Shown piece by piece: positions 33,668-41,476 of a DNA stretch of 64,000 bases; the first letter of the stretch is position 1, and each line of letters begins with the position of its first letter. The notes below the pieces were generated by a model. It saw only the letters and a list, made by a program, of their open reading frames with translations. It was not told the origin of the DNA and searched no databases. Source of the DNA: Mobilitalea torta (lineage in GTDB: Bacteria > Bacillota > Clostridia > Lachnospirales > Lachnospiraceae); the NCBI RefSeq assembly GCF_050433395.1, contig NZ_JBNPXH010000006.1, positions 248,001 to 312,000 on the forward strand. Reading direction: 5' to 3'. A program made the translations under genes and the position numbers.

Positions 33668-35014
33668 ATGGCATTTGAAAACCTATCGGATAAATTGCAG
33701 AATATTTTCAAGGGCTTGAAGGGAAAGGGCCGCCTTTCCGAAGCCGATGTGAAGAACGCCATGAAAGAGGTTAAGATGGCCTTATTGGAGGCGGATGTTA
33801 ACTTCAAGGTGGTTAAGAATTTCATCAATACCATCCAGGAACGGGCCGTCGGACAGGATGTGCTCAACAGCCTGACGCCCGGACAGATGGTAATTAAGAT
33901 TGTAAATGAAGAGCTGGTCAGGCTCTTAGGCGAGGAAACCATTGAGATCCAGCTGAGACCGGCCAACGAGATCACCGTGATTATGATGTGTGGTCTCCAA
34001 GGAGCCGGTAAGACGACAACGGTTGCCAAGATTGCAGGAAAGCTCAAATCCAAGGGACGCAAGCCCCTTCTGGCGGCCTGTGATATTTACCGTCCGGCGG
34101 CCATAGAGCAGCTGCAGATCAACGGAGATAAGCAGGGAGTCAGTGTTTTCTCCATGGGAGATAAGCATAAGCCTCTTAATATTGCCAAAGCTGCCATGGA
34201 GCATGCGGCTAAGAACGGCTATAATGTAGTCATACTCGATACTGCAGGACGGCTTCATATTGATGAGGCCATGATGGAGGAGCTGCAGGAGATTAAGTCA
34301 AGTATCACAATACATCAGACCATATTGGTGGTGGATGCCATGACCGGCCAGGATGCGGTGAATGTATCCGAGATGTTTCATGAGAAGCTTGGCATCGACG
34401 GTGTTATCCTCACAAAGCTTGACGGTGATACCAGGGGCGGTGCTGCGCTTTCCATCCGTGCCGTAACCGGGCGTCCCATTCTTTACATTGGTATGGGCGA
34501 GAAATTATCCGATCTGGAGCAGTTTTACCCGGACCGTATGGCCTCCCGTATCTTAGGGATGGGAGATATCCTCACCCTCATTGATAAGGCGCAGGCGGAA
34601 TTTGATGAAACCAAGGCCAGGGAGCTGGAGAAGAAGATCAAGAAGGCGGAATTTGATTTTAATGACTTCCTGGATCAGATGCAGCAGGTTAAGAAGATGG
34701 GTGGTCTGGCGGACCTTCTGGGGATGATTCCCGGTATGGGCAAGCAGCTGAAGGGTGTGGATATTGACGAGAATGCCCTGTCCTCCACGGAAGCGATCAT
34801 TTATTCCATGACCAAGGCGGAGCGTTCCAATCCTGATATCTTAAATCCTTCCCGCAAGAAGAGAATTGCCGCCGGTGCCGGTGTTGACATCAGTGAGGTG
34901 AATGCCCTGGTGAAGCAGTTCGAGCAATCGAAGAAAATGATGAAGCAGTTCTCCGGAATGATGGGAGGAAAGGGCAAGAAGCACGGCGGTTTTAAGCTTC
35001 CTTTTGGATTTTAA
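33668..35014 (+). CDS. ffh: signal recognition particle protein Ffh
   Basis: GTPase that binds 4.5S/6S-like SRP RNA and signal sequences. N domain, G domain (GLQGAGKTTTVAKIA, ACDIYRPAAIEQL, DTAGRLHIDEAMM, TKLDGDTRGGAA) and a Met-rich M domain (DFLDQMQQVKKMGG, KMMKQFSGMMGGKGKK) are all visible. The 448 residues are normal. It is coupled to ylxM, with rpsP 90 bases downstream. Confidence 0.97.
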   Translation: MAFENLSDKLQNIFKGLKGKGRLSEADVKNAMKEVKMALLEADVNFKVVKNFINTIQERAVGQDVLNSLTPGQMVIKIVNEELVRLLGEETIEIQLRPANEITVIMMCGLQGAGKTTTVAKIAGKLKSKGRKPLLAACDIYRPAAIEQLQINGDKQGVSVFSMGDKHKPLNIAKAAMEHAAKNGYNVVILDTAGRLHIDEAMMEELQEIKSSITIHQTILVVDAMTGQDAVNVSEMFHEKLGIDGVILTKLDGDTRGGAALSIRAVTGRPILYIGMGEKLSDLEQFYPDRMASRILGMGDILTLIDKAQAEFDETKARELEKKIKKAEFDFNDFLDQMQQVKKMGGLADLLGMIPGMGKQLKGVDIDENALSSTEAIIYSMTKAERSNPDILNPSRKKRIAAGAGVDISEVNALVKQFEQSKKMMKQFSGMMGGKGKKHGGFKLPFGF

Positions 35015-35104
35015 CAGGCGTTGTAATGGCATAGAACACAGTATTCTATGAACATTTGCAATAGATTTTAGTGGTAAGGTATATTTTTTAAGGAGGTGAA
35101 ATAA

Positions 35105-35347
35105 ATGGCAGTAAAGATCAGATTAAAGAGAATGGGACAGAAGAAGGCTCCTTTCTATAGAATTGTTGTTTCTGATTCCAGAACACCCAGAGATGGTAGA
35201 TTTATCGAGGAAATTGGAACCTATGATCCGACCCAGAATCCCAGCGCGTTCAAGGTAGATGCGGAAGCAGCTAAGAAGTGGCTGGCTAACGGTGCTCAGC
35301 CTACCGATACTGTAGGCAAGATTTTCAAAAATGCAGGCATCCTGTAA
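35105..35347 (+). CDS. rpsP: 30S ribosomal protein S16
   Basis: 80-residue small-subunit protein, beginning AVKIRLKRMGQKKAPFYRIVVSDSRTPRDG with the usual S16 signature and ending at the typical length. TAAGGAGGTGAAATAA precedes the start. First gene of rpsP-khpA-rimM-trmD. Confidence 0.97.
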   Translation: MAVKIRLKRMGQKKAPFYRIVVSDSRTPRDGRFIEEIGTYDPTQNPSAFKVDAEAAKKWLANGAQPTDTVGKIFKNAGIL

Positions 35348-35398
35348 TAATGGAATGTGATTGACCAGGCAGGCTGTTAGAAAGGCATGGTTATTTGT

Positions 35399-35632
35399 AT
35401 GATGAAGGAATTAGTTGAAGTAATTGCGAAAGCTCTTGTGGATCATCCCGATGAGGTTGTTGTTACGGAGAAAGAAACCGATAAAGCAATTGTTGTGGAA
35501 TTAAAGGTCGCTTCCGAGGACATGGGTAAGGTAATCGGAAAACAAGGCCGCATCGCCAAATCCATTCGTACTGTAGTGAAAGCAGCCGCAACAAAGGATG
35601 ACAAAAAGGTAGTAGTTGAGATTCTGCAATAG
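35399..35632 (+). CDS. khpA: KH-domain RNA-binding protein KhpA
   Basis: A KH domain protein of about 77 residues; the GxxG RNA-binding loop is GKQGR in GKVIGKQGRIAKSIR. Family members (formerly YlqC) pair with KhpB in RNA regulation and cell-size control in Gram-positives. The start is uncertain: ATG 35387, 35399 and 35402 are in frame; 35399 has the best distance (13) from AAAGG, and homologues begin near MKELVEVIAKAL. Confidence 0.92.
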   Translation: MMKELVEVIAKALVDHPDEVVVTEKETDKAIVVELKVASEDMGKVIGKQGRIAKSIRTVVKAAATKDDKKVVVEILQ

Positions 35633-35671
35633 CAGGTAATTCAACTGCAGTTTTTCCTGTGCAAAATCGAG

Positions 35672-35728
35672 GAAGCTGTTTGTTATGTCAGGTTTTTCAT
35701 AATTGGCATAGTGGAACAGCTTCTTTTT
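35672..35728 (+). terminator. hairpin with T run after khpA
   Basis: GAAGCTGTT (35672-35680) pairs with AACAGCTTC (35715-35723), then TTTTT; TATG/CATA within extends it. It separates rpsP-khpA from rimM and may allow different expression levels. Confidence 0.65.
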
Positions 35729-35819
35729 GTACTGTGATGTTTTCCTGCCGGTTTCACGGGCGGGATTTTGATAGATGAGATAGGAGAAAGGCATAGGCCA
35801 GGGAAAGGGATGGGACAAG

Positions 35820-36326
35820 ATGGACGATTTTCTTAGAGTTGGTGTTATTACCACCACCCACGGGATTCGCGGTGAGGTTAAGGTGTTTCCTACCACCGAT
35901 GATCCCAACCGGTTCAAGGAACTGAAGAAGATATTTCTGGATACGGGAAAGGAGCTCCTGGAGCTGGAGCTGGAAGCGGTTAAGTTTTTCAAACAATTGG
36001 TAATTCTAAAGTTCAAAGGAATTGATGATATCAATGAAATCGAGAAATACAGGGGAAAGGATATTCTGATTCGCCGGGAGGATGCGGTAGCCCTGGAGGA
36101 GGGGGAATATTTTATCTTTGACTTGATCGGTTCCACAGTATATACTGAAGATGGCAGCAAGCTGGGAACTCTGGCAGAGATTCTCACCACTGCCGCCAAT
36201 GATGTGTATGTCGTAGACACCCTGGAAGGGAAGGAGCTTCTTATCCCTTCTATTAAGGAATGTATTCTGGATGTGGACGTAACAAACCGCAAGATTGTAG
36301 TTCATTTGCTGGATGGGTTAAGGTAA
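35820..36326 (+). CDS. rimM: ribosome maturation factor RimM
   Basis: 16S rRNA processing factor that binds S19. It has an N-terminal RimM domain (VGVITTTHGIRGEVKVFPTTDDPNRF) and a C-terminal PRC barrel (DLIGSTVYTEDGSKLGTL); the 168 residues are normal. trmD follows, but after an unusual 140-base repetitive spacer rather than the tight spacing usual elsewhere. Confidence 0.95.
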   Translation: MDDFLRVGVITTTHGIRGEVKVFPTTDDPNRFKELKKIFLDTGKELLELELEAVKFFKQLVILKFKGIDDINEIEKYRGKDILIRREDAVALEEGEYFIFDLIGSTVYTEDGSKLGTLAEILTTAANDVYVVDTLEGKELLIPSIKECILDVDVTNRKIVVHLLDGLR

Positions 36327-36341
36327 GTGAGTAAGGCAAAT

Positions 36342-36455
36342 GAAGTAAGATGAATGAAATAAAGCAAGTGAAATAAGATAATTGGAATAAGGTAAGGGAA
36401 GTAATGTGATCACAATAATGTAAGCAAAATAATGCGAACGGAATAATGTAAGAAA
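36342..36455 (+). repeat. degenerate ~14-bp tandem repeats in the rimM-trmD spacer
   Basis: Imperfect purine-rich units of 13-16 bases such as GAAGTAAGATGAAT, GAAATAAAGCAAGT, AATAATGTAAGCAA and AATAATGCGAACGG run through the spacer up to the trmD ribosome site. No coding or structural feature is seen. Confidence 0.55.
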
Positions 36456-36466
36456 GGTGTACTCGG

Positions 36467-37243
36467 ATGAATTTTCACGTACTTACGCTTTTCCCGGATA
36501 TGATACAGCAGGGACTCAATACCAGCATTACCGGAAGAGCAATGGAGAAAGGGCTGATTTCCGTCAATACGGTAAATATCAGGGATTTCAGCAGCGATAA
36601 GCATATGAGGGTGGATGATTATCCCTACGGAGGCGGAGCCGGTATGGTGATGCAGGCGGAGCCGGTTTATAAGGCCTACGGATATCTGGCAAATCATATC
36701 CGTCTTTCCAGGCAGGAGGAAGGCTCCGACTATAAGCCGAAGGTAGTCTATGTCACCCCTCAGGGAAGCATCTTTAACCAGAGCATGGCTCAGGAATTTG
36801 CACGGGAAGAGGATCTGATCTTTCTCTGCGGGCATTATGAGGGAATTGACGAACGGGTGCTGGAGATGATCGTGACGGATTATGTGTCCATTGGTGATTA
36901 TGTTCTGACGGGCGGAGAGCTGCCGGCTATGGTTATGATTGACGCCATTTCCCGGTTGATTCCCGGTGTGCTGAATAACGAGGTATCCTCCGAGTTTGAA
37001 TCCTTCCAGGACAACCTCCTGGAGTATCCCCAGTATACCAGACCGGAGATTTTTATGGGCCGGAAGGTTCCCGAGGTATTGCTGAGCGGGCACCATGCCA
37101 ATATCGATACCTGGAGAAGACAGCAATCAATCCTTCGGACCCTGGAACGCCGTCCGGATCTGCTGGAGAAGGCAAATCTATCCGAGGAAGAGGGAGAATT
37201 CCTTACTAAGCTGATTTTTCAAAGAAATTACGATGTATATTGA
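36467..37243 (+). CDS. trmD: tRNA (guanine-N1)-methyltransferase
   Basis: SPOUT-fold enzyme methylating G37 of tRNAs to prevent frameshifting. MNFHVLTLFPDM, YPYGGGAGMVM, YVTPQG, LCGHYEGIDERV and SIGDYVLTGGELPAMV (the SAM trefoil knot) are present; 258 residues. The partner gene rplS normally follows directly, but here two inserted genes (blaI and a BlaR1 remnant) intervene. Confidence 0.97.
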   Translation: MNFHVLTLFPDMIQQGLNTSITGRAMEKGLISVNTVNIRDFSSDKHMRVDDYPYGGGAGMVMQAEPVYKAYGYLANHIRLSRQEEGSDYKPKVVYVTPQGSIFNQSMAQEFAREEDLIFLCGHYEGIDERVLEMIVTDYVSIGDYVLTGGELPAMVMIDAISRLIPGVLNNEVSSEFESFQDNLLEYPQYTRPEIFMGRKVPEVLLSGHHANIDTWRRQQSILRTLERRPDLLEKANLSEEEGEFLTKLIFQRNYDVY

Positions 37244-37252
37244 GAAATGATC

Positions 37253-37282
37253 TTGACAAACATAGGACGAATGCGTTAGACT
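37253..37282 (+). promoter_or_regulatory. candidate promoter for blaI, nested in the trmD terminator
   Basis: TTGACA (37253-37258) and TAGACT (37277-37282), 18 bases apart; the -10 falls in the left arm of the terminator hairpin 37266-37307. Layout resembles the ylxM promoter at 33219. Confidence 0.5.
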
Positions 37283-37311
37283 AGCAATAAGGTCTAACGC
37301 ATTCGTCTTTT
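37266..37311 (+). terminator. terminator of trmD
   Basis: A 16-bp perfect stem GACGAATGCGTTAGAC/GTCTAACGCATTCGTC with a 10-base loop, followed by TTTT, 23 bases past the stop. Confidence 0.88.
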
Positions 37312-37353
37312 AAAGAGAAGCAAGGTTGAGAGAAGTGGAATATATAGATGAGA

Positions 37354-37420
37354 GGGGGAACGGATCCATGCCGGCACTTTCATGGCGATTTGTGCGGGAC
37401 AGGGCAGGGACATAAATATG
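37354..37420 (+). repeat. 67-bp repeated leader element, copy B
   Basis: Gap-free match to 27615-27681 (53 of 67 identical), ending at the ATG of blaI. Its 3' end carries GGCAGGGACATAA, the likely ribosome site of blaI. Confidence 0.75.
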
Positions 37421-37777
37421 GAGAGTTTAAAAATATTTGACGCCGAATACCGCTTTATGTGCATTGTCTGGGAAAAAGAACCGATTAACTCTACGGAGCT
37501 GGTCAAGCTGTGCCAAAGCAAATTCGGGTGGAAAAAATCCACTACCTATTCCGTAATTAAACGGTTGTCGGAGCGGGGGGTATTGAAAAATGAAAATGCT
37601 GTAGTGACTGCCCTTGTTCAACGGATGCAGGTACAAAAATACGAGAGTGAGCATTTGTTGGAAAAGGCATTCGATAATTCATTGCCCTCCTTTGTTGCTG
37701 CATTTTTACAAAACAAGAAGCTCACCCAAAGTGAGGCGGAGCAAATCAAGAAAATGATTGAGGAGGCGACGAAATGA
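37418..37777 (+). CDS. BlaI/MecI family transcriptional repressor
   Basis: 119-residue winged-helix repressor of the family controlling beta-lactamase and other cell-wall-stress genes. The N-terminal domain reads IFDAEYRFMCIVWEKEPINSTELVKL and KKSTTYSVIKRLSERGVL (recognition helix), and the C-terminal dimerisation helix includes a TQSEAEQIKKMIEE tail. The start at 37418 is the family-like one; the frame is open to 37382. Its stop overlaps the next gene's start (ATGA), as in blaI-blaR1 pairs. No beta-lactamase is nearby, so its targets are unknown. Confidence 0.92.
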   Translation: MESLKIFDAEYRFMCIVWEKEPINSTELVKLCQSKFGWKKSTTYSVIKRLSERGVLKNENAVVTALVQRMQVQKYESEHLLEKAFDNSLPSFVAAFLQNKKLTQSEAEQIKKMIEEATK

Positions 37778-39252
37778 GCAGATTCCTAAGTCTTCTTGCC
37801 TTTGGTGAAACAGGCGTAAAAGAAAGAGTAAAGAATATTCTGCATTATAAAAAATCGAAAATTTGGGTAAGTGCTGTGGCAATCATAATGGTTGCTGCAG
37901 TCAGTCTTATTCTTATGATCAGCAGGCAGGCGGAAGGAACCTCTGCAGCTTTGCAGGAAGAAAAGGGGCAGAGCAGTCAGGGCGGCCCAGACATCCAAAG
38001 CAGCATAAATGACCAGGGAAGCCCGAATGATGCTTCGAATCCAATGGAAGCTACTCCTTCTCAACTCCCCGATACGATATATGCCGATGCGGAATACAAC
38101 AAAATAAAAATTTCATCTCTTTCAGAAAATAAAGGAGTTGCAGCATCAGATATGTTTGAAACAACCAACGCCCGGGCAGTGTCATACATTGATGAGAGTA
38201 TAAGAGGAAGCAAGCACTCCGAGCATAAGGAGAGCCTGAAAAACAATTATACGGATCAATACCAGATTGAGGTGTCAAATGAAATCGGAGGATATAGCTG
38301 CCTGCTTTACTATGATACGCTGAATAATAAAGCGTATATCGAAAGGGATGGCGGTCTTTGCGATACAGGGACAGATTTCGCGCGCTATATTGCATCCCTT
38401 TTTGAGCATACGGATATTACTTTCGACATGGATGCCCCAGCATTGTTTGAAGCCTATGGATGGACCCTTGATTACCAGATAAGCGGGATGAAAAACAAGC
38501 TTGGTGACATCAAGGCTCTGTCCGGTTTTAATCCAAATGCATATTATTTTGCCTATAACAATGAGCTGTCAAAGGATATCGGCCTTGATATGGGCGCATA
38601 TTCCAACACCACGAATCTTGAAGTTGAAATTTATAAAATCCGCGAAAGCATGCCCCAGGAGTTTTATCCGATCCAGAATTGCAGAGGGATTGCCGTAAAA
38701 AGCGAAGGAAGAATAATCGGCGCCTTCATCAGTGCGGGGCGGCATAGCACCTTTAACGCCTGCAGTCTGAAAGGAAACAGCTTTGAAAAAATAACCGGCC
38801 AGACTATTAACGATTGGCTTGCGGGCAAAGTGAAAGCGGATATTGAGGAAGACAGGTTGTCCCAGCTGAAGCCGGAGGAGATTATCGAAGAATATTTCAA
38901 GGCCCTGGATAAACAGGATTCCGAGACGGCAAAATACTGTATGTCGAAGAAAACTCTGATTGACAATTTGTCCGTCAATATGCCGGATGAAGAACTGTTC
39001 AACAAGGAGCAGGGAATTCCTTTAACGGATGCCCATATTGGAGAATCAAATTTTGATAATCTAAAATCTGTAAAGCTGTCAAAAGTCGAACCAATCGGAG
39101 AAGACGATGAAAATACCAGAAGATTTCGTGTCTATGCAGATCTTCAATACAGGGAGGATCGAACCATAAGCAGCGGGGAACAATTCTGGGACTGCAGTAT
39201 GGTTTATGAATCGCCTCAAACCGGGTGGAAAATAGAAGACTTTGGGCATTAG
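37774..39252 (+). CDS. BlaR1-like protein lacking the M56 peptidase domain, with DUF4829-like C-terminus
   Basis: 492 residues, one membrane helix (about 31-49). The first 30 residues (SLLAFGETGVKERVKNILHYKK) match the segment that normally lies after the M56 zinc-peptidase domain of BlaR1-family proteins, just before the last membrane helix. The upstream membrane helices and HExxH protease are absent, as if deleted while the start overlapping blaI was kept. The extracellular part has an unassigned central domain and a C-terminal region (about 365-490, IIEEYFKALDKQDSETAKYCM) like DUF4829. It could still sense but not cleave BlaI, or be decaying; the frame is intact. Family calls are from memory and should be confirmed. 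Confidence 0.75.
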   Translation: MSRFLSLLAFGETGVKERVKNILHYKKSKIWVSAVAIIMVAAVSLILMISRQAEGTSAALQEEKGQSSQGGPDIQSSINDQGSPNDASNPMEATPSQLPDTIYADAEYNKIKISSLSENKGVAASDMFETTNARAVSYIDESIRGSKHSEHKESLKNNYTDQYQIEVSNEIGGYSCLLYYDTLNNKAYIERDGGLCDTGTDFARYIASLFEHTDITFDMDAPALFEAYGWTLDYQISGMKNKLGDIKALSGFNPNAYYFAYNNELSKDIGLDMGAYSNTTNLEVEIYKIRESMPQEFYPIQNCRGIAVKSEGRIIGAFISAGRHSTFNACSLKGNSFEKITGQTINDWLAGKVKADIEEDRLSQLKPEEIIEEYFKALDKQDSETAKYCMSKKTLIDNLSVNMPDEELFNKEQGIPLTDAHIGESNFDNLKSVKLSKVEPIGEDDENTRRFRVYADLQYREDRTISSGEQFWDCSMVYESPQTGWKIEDFGH

Positions 39253-39277
39253 AGCATCGAAATTGTTAATTTAATGC

Positions 39278-39306
39278 TTGCAATTGTCGCAGGTTTATGT
39301 TAGAGT
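39278..39306 (+). promoter_or_regulatory. candidate promoter for rplS
   Basis: TTGCAA (39278-39283) and TAGAGT (39301-39306), 17 bases apart, about 120 bases before rplS. A separate promoter is expected, since the trmD terminator and an inserted pair of genes cut rplS off from its usual operon. Weak match. Confidence 0.35.
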
Positions 39307-39429
39307 AAATTGTTGTGAGATGGGATGGTCCTCTGGTACCGTGTATGGAGTATATTCAGCGATATTAGCATAATAACTGCTTATCGTATCGCGTATCAAG
39401 AACATCTAAATATGAAGGAGGTCACAAAA

Positions 39430-39777
39430 ATGAACGATATTATTAAAAGTATTGAAGCCGAGCAGTTGAAGGCAGAGGTTGCCAGCTTTAACGTAGGCGA
39501 CACGGTTAAGGTTTACGCAAAGGTAAAGGAAGGTAACCGTGAGAGACTTCAGGTTTTTGAAGGCACCGTATTAAAGAGACAGAATGGTGGAGCAAGGGAG
39601 ACCTTTACGGTAAGAAAGACATCCAACGGTATTGGTGTTGAGAAGACTTGGCCGCTGCACAGTCCCAGCATTGACCGGATCGAGGTAACCAGACGCGGTA
39701 AGGTCAGACAGGCTAAGCTGTTCTATTTGCGTGATAGAGTAGGTAAGAGAGCTAAGGTAAAAGAGTTAATCAGATAG
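39430..39777 (+). CDS. rplS: 50S ribosomal protein L19
   Basis: 115-residue large-subunit protein at the subunit interface. FNVGDTVKVYAKVKEGNRERLQVFEGTV and RGKVRQAKLFYLRDRVGKRAKVKE are signatures. ATG 39430 follows AAGGAGG by 8 bases; the frame is open to 39325 but without a site. Normally directly downstream of trmD, here separated by 2.2 kb. Confidence 0.97.
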   Translation: MNDIIKSIEAEQLKAEVASFNVGDTVKVYAKVKEGNRERLQVFEGTVLKRQNGGARETFTVRKTSNGIGVEKTWPLHSPSIDRIEVTRRGKVRQAKLFYLRDRVGKRAKVKELIR

Positions 39778-39784
39778 TACAACG

Positions 39785-39817
39785 AAGGGACAATGCTTAA
39801 TAGATTGTCCCTTTTTT
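39785..39817 (+). terminator. terminator of rplS
   Basis: A 10-bp stem AAGGGACAAT/ATTGTCCCTT followed by TTTT, 8 bases past the stop codon. Confidence 0.88.
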
Positions 39818-39851
39818 ATCATATGGGATCAAGAAAGGACAGGTCATCCGT

Positions 39852-40454
39852 ATGGATTTTGATTTTGATAAAGAAAGTAAAAAACCGCTGGTTATGAAAA
39901 TCTTTATTGAGGTATTTATCTGGGCGGCACAGATTGCGGCAGTGATTTTTCTGGCCTATTTTATCGTATACTATGCCCTGGAGCGGACGGAAGTGGTAGG
40001 AATCTCCATGGAGAATACCTTGTTTGACGGGGAACAGATTATTATTAATAAATTCTCCTACCGTTTTACTGATCCGAAGCGTTTTGATGTGATTGTCTTT
40101 AAGCAGAGCGGGGAAGAGCACAGCTATTATGATATCAAGCGGATTATCGCCCTTCCGGAAGAGACCGTCCATTTTCAGGATGGAGAGATCTATATTGACG
40201 GAGAGCCTGTCAAGGAAGTCGTCAATGTGGAGCCTATGGGAAATTACGGGCTTGCCGCGGAAGAGATTAAATTAGAAGAGAATGAATATTTTGTACTGGG
40301 TGATAATCGCAATAACAGCGAGGACAGCCGTTTTGCCAGTGTGGGCATGATACGGCGGGAGGAAATCGTCGGTAAGGCATTCATTCGGATATCCCCCTTT
40401 AATTTTGTAAATAAGCTGAATTTGCTTAAAGAAACAGAGAAAGAAAAAGAGTAA
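39852..40454 (+). CDS. lepB: signal peptidase I
   Basis: Membrane serine protease removing signal peptides. One membrane helix (about 20-43) precedes catalytic Ser52 (VGISMENTL) and Lys96 (YDIKRIIALPEE); the box LGDNRNNSEDSR is clear. The 200 residues are typical for Gram-positive type I enzymes. It stands after the rplS terminator and before rbgA, a common clostridial order. Confidence 0.94.
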   Translation: MDFDFDKESKKPLVMKIFIEVFIWAAQIAAVIFLAYFIVYYALERTEVVGISMENTLFDGEQIIINKFSYRFTDPKRFDVIVFKQSGEEHSYYDIKRIIALPEETVHFQDGEIYIDGEPVKEVVNVEPMGNYGLAAEEIKLEENEYFVLGDNRNNSEDSRFASVGMIRREEIVGKAFIRISPFNFVNKLNLLKETEKEKE

Positions 40455-40491
40455 GAGGCCGGGCAAAATGTCCGGCGGCAGGAGGTAATCA

Positions 40492-41367
40492 ATGCATTTT
40501 CAATGGTATCCCGGTCATATGGCGAAGGCAAAACGGTCCATGCAGGAGGATATGAAGCTGATTGATGTGGTGATTGAGCTGGTAGATGCCAGAATACCAT
40601 ATTCCAGTATGAATCCGGATATTGATACGCTGGCACAGAATAAATCCAGGGTAATGCTGCTCAATAAGGCAGATATGGCGGATCAGCGTTATAATCAGGC
40701 ATGGAAGGAATATTTTGAGCAGAAGGGTTATTATGCCACCCTGGTGAATTCCCGGAGCGGTGCAGGGGTGAAGCAGGTTCAGGATATCGTGAACAAGGCA
40801 TGTCAGGCCAAGATAGAGCGTGACCGCAGGAGGGGCATCTTAAACCGTCCTGTCCGGGCCATGATCGTCGGTATTCCCAATGTGGGGAAATCCACTTTTA
40901 TTAACAGCTTTGTAGGAAAGGCTTCCACGAAGACGGGGAATAAGCCGGGGGTTACCAAGGGAAAGCAGTGGATTCGCCTGAGCAAGACCATAGAGCTGCT
41001 GGATACACCGGGAATTCTCTGGCCTAAATTTGAGGATCAGTCCGTAGGTCTGAAGCTGGCCCTGATCGGCTCCATTAATGATAATATTGTGGATACGTCG
41101 GAGATGTCCTTGGAGTTGATTCTGCTGCTTCATAAGCACTACCCGGAGGTTTTGCAAAGCCGTTACGGGGTGGAGATGCCGGAGGGGGAACTGGATATTC
41201 CCCGGGCTGCGGCGGTGCTGGAGGAGATAGCCAGAAAGCGTTCCTGCCTGTTAAAGGGCGGGGAACCGGATCTGGAGCGTGCTGCAAGCCTGTTTATTGA
41301 TGATTTCCGGAGTACAAAGCTGGGAAATATCACCCTGGAGTTTCCGCTGGAGAATAAAAACCCGTAA
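40492..41367 (+). CDS. rbgA: ribosome biogenesis GTPase RbgA/YlqF
   Basis: Circularly permuted GTPase needed for late assembly of the 50S subunit. The motif order is G4 (LLNKADMAD), then G1 (GIPNVGKST), then G3 (LDTPGILWPKFED). MHFQWYPGHMAKAK is the family N-terminus; 291 residues. GGAGG lies ahead of the start. rnhB follows, as in Bacillus. Confidence 0.96.
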   Translation: MHFQWYPGHMAKAKRSMQEDMKLIDVVIELVDARIPYSSMNPDIDTLAQNKSRVMLLNKADMADQRYNQAWKEYFEQKGYYATLVNSRSGAGVKQVQDIVNKACQAKIERDRRRGILNRPVRAMIVGIPNVGKSTFINSFVGKASTKTGNKPGVTKGKQWIRLSKTIELLDTPGILWPKFEDQSVGLKLALIGSINDNIVDTSEMSLELILLLHKHYPEVLQSRYGVEMPEGELDIPRAAAVLEEIARKRSCLLKGGEPDLERAASLFIDDFRSTKLGNITLEFPLENKNP

Positions 41368-41376
41368 GCGGCTTCT

Positions 41377-41434
41377 TGCCTGTGGGGTGATGCAGGGGGG
41401 GAGGGCATGCTGCTCCCTCACACAGGATAGAAGG
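41377..41434 (+). repeat. imperfect inverted repeat carrying dispersed-repeat core
   Basis: GCTTCTTGCCTGTG (from 41371) faces CACACAGGATAGAAGGC, forming an imperfect hairpin after rbgA. The 28 bases at 41400-41427 match the reverse strand of 17025-17052 at 26 positions. May serve as a terminator, but no T run is seen. Confidence 0.6.
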
Positions 41435-41476
41435 CATATGATTGTATCAAAAACACAAGAAAAAGGAGGGCTCTCC

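Noticed and set aside
39307..39429. L19 leader RNA
   Set aside because: The region upstream of rplS has the right position, but I could not find a convincing conserved fold by eye, so it is not called.
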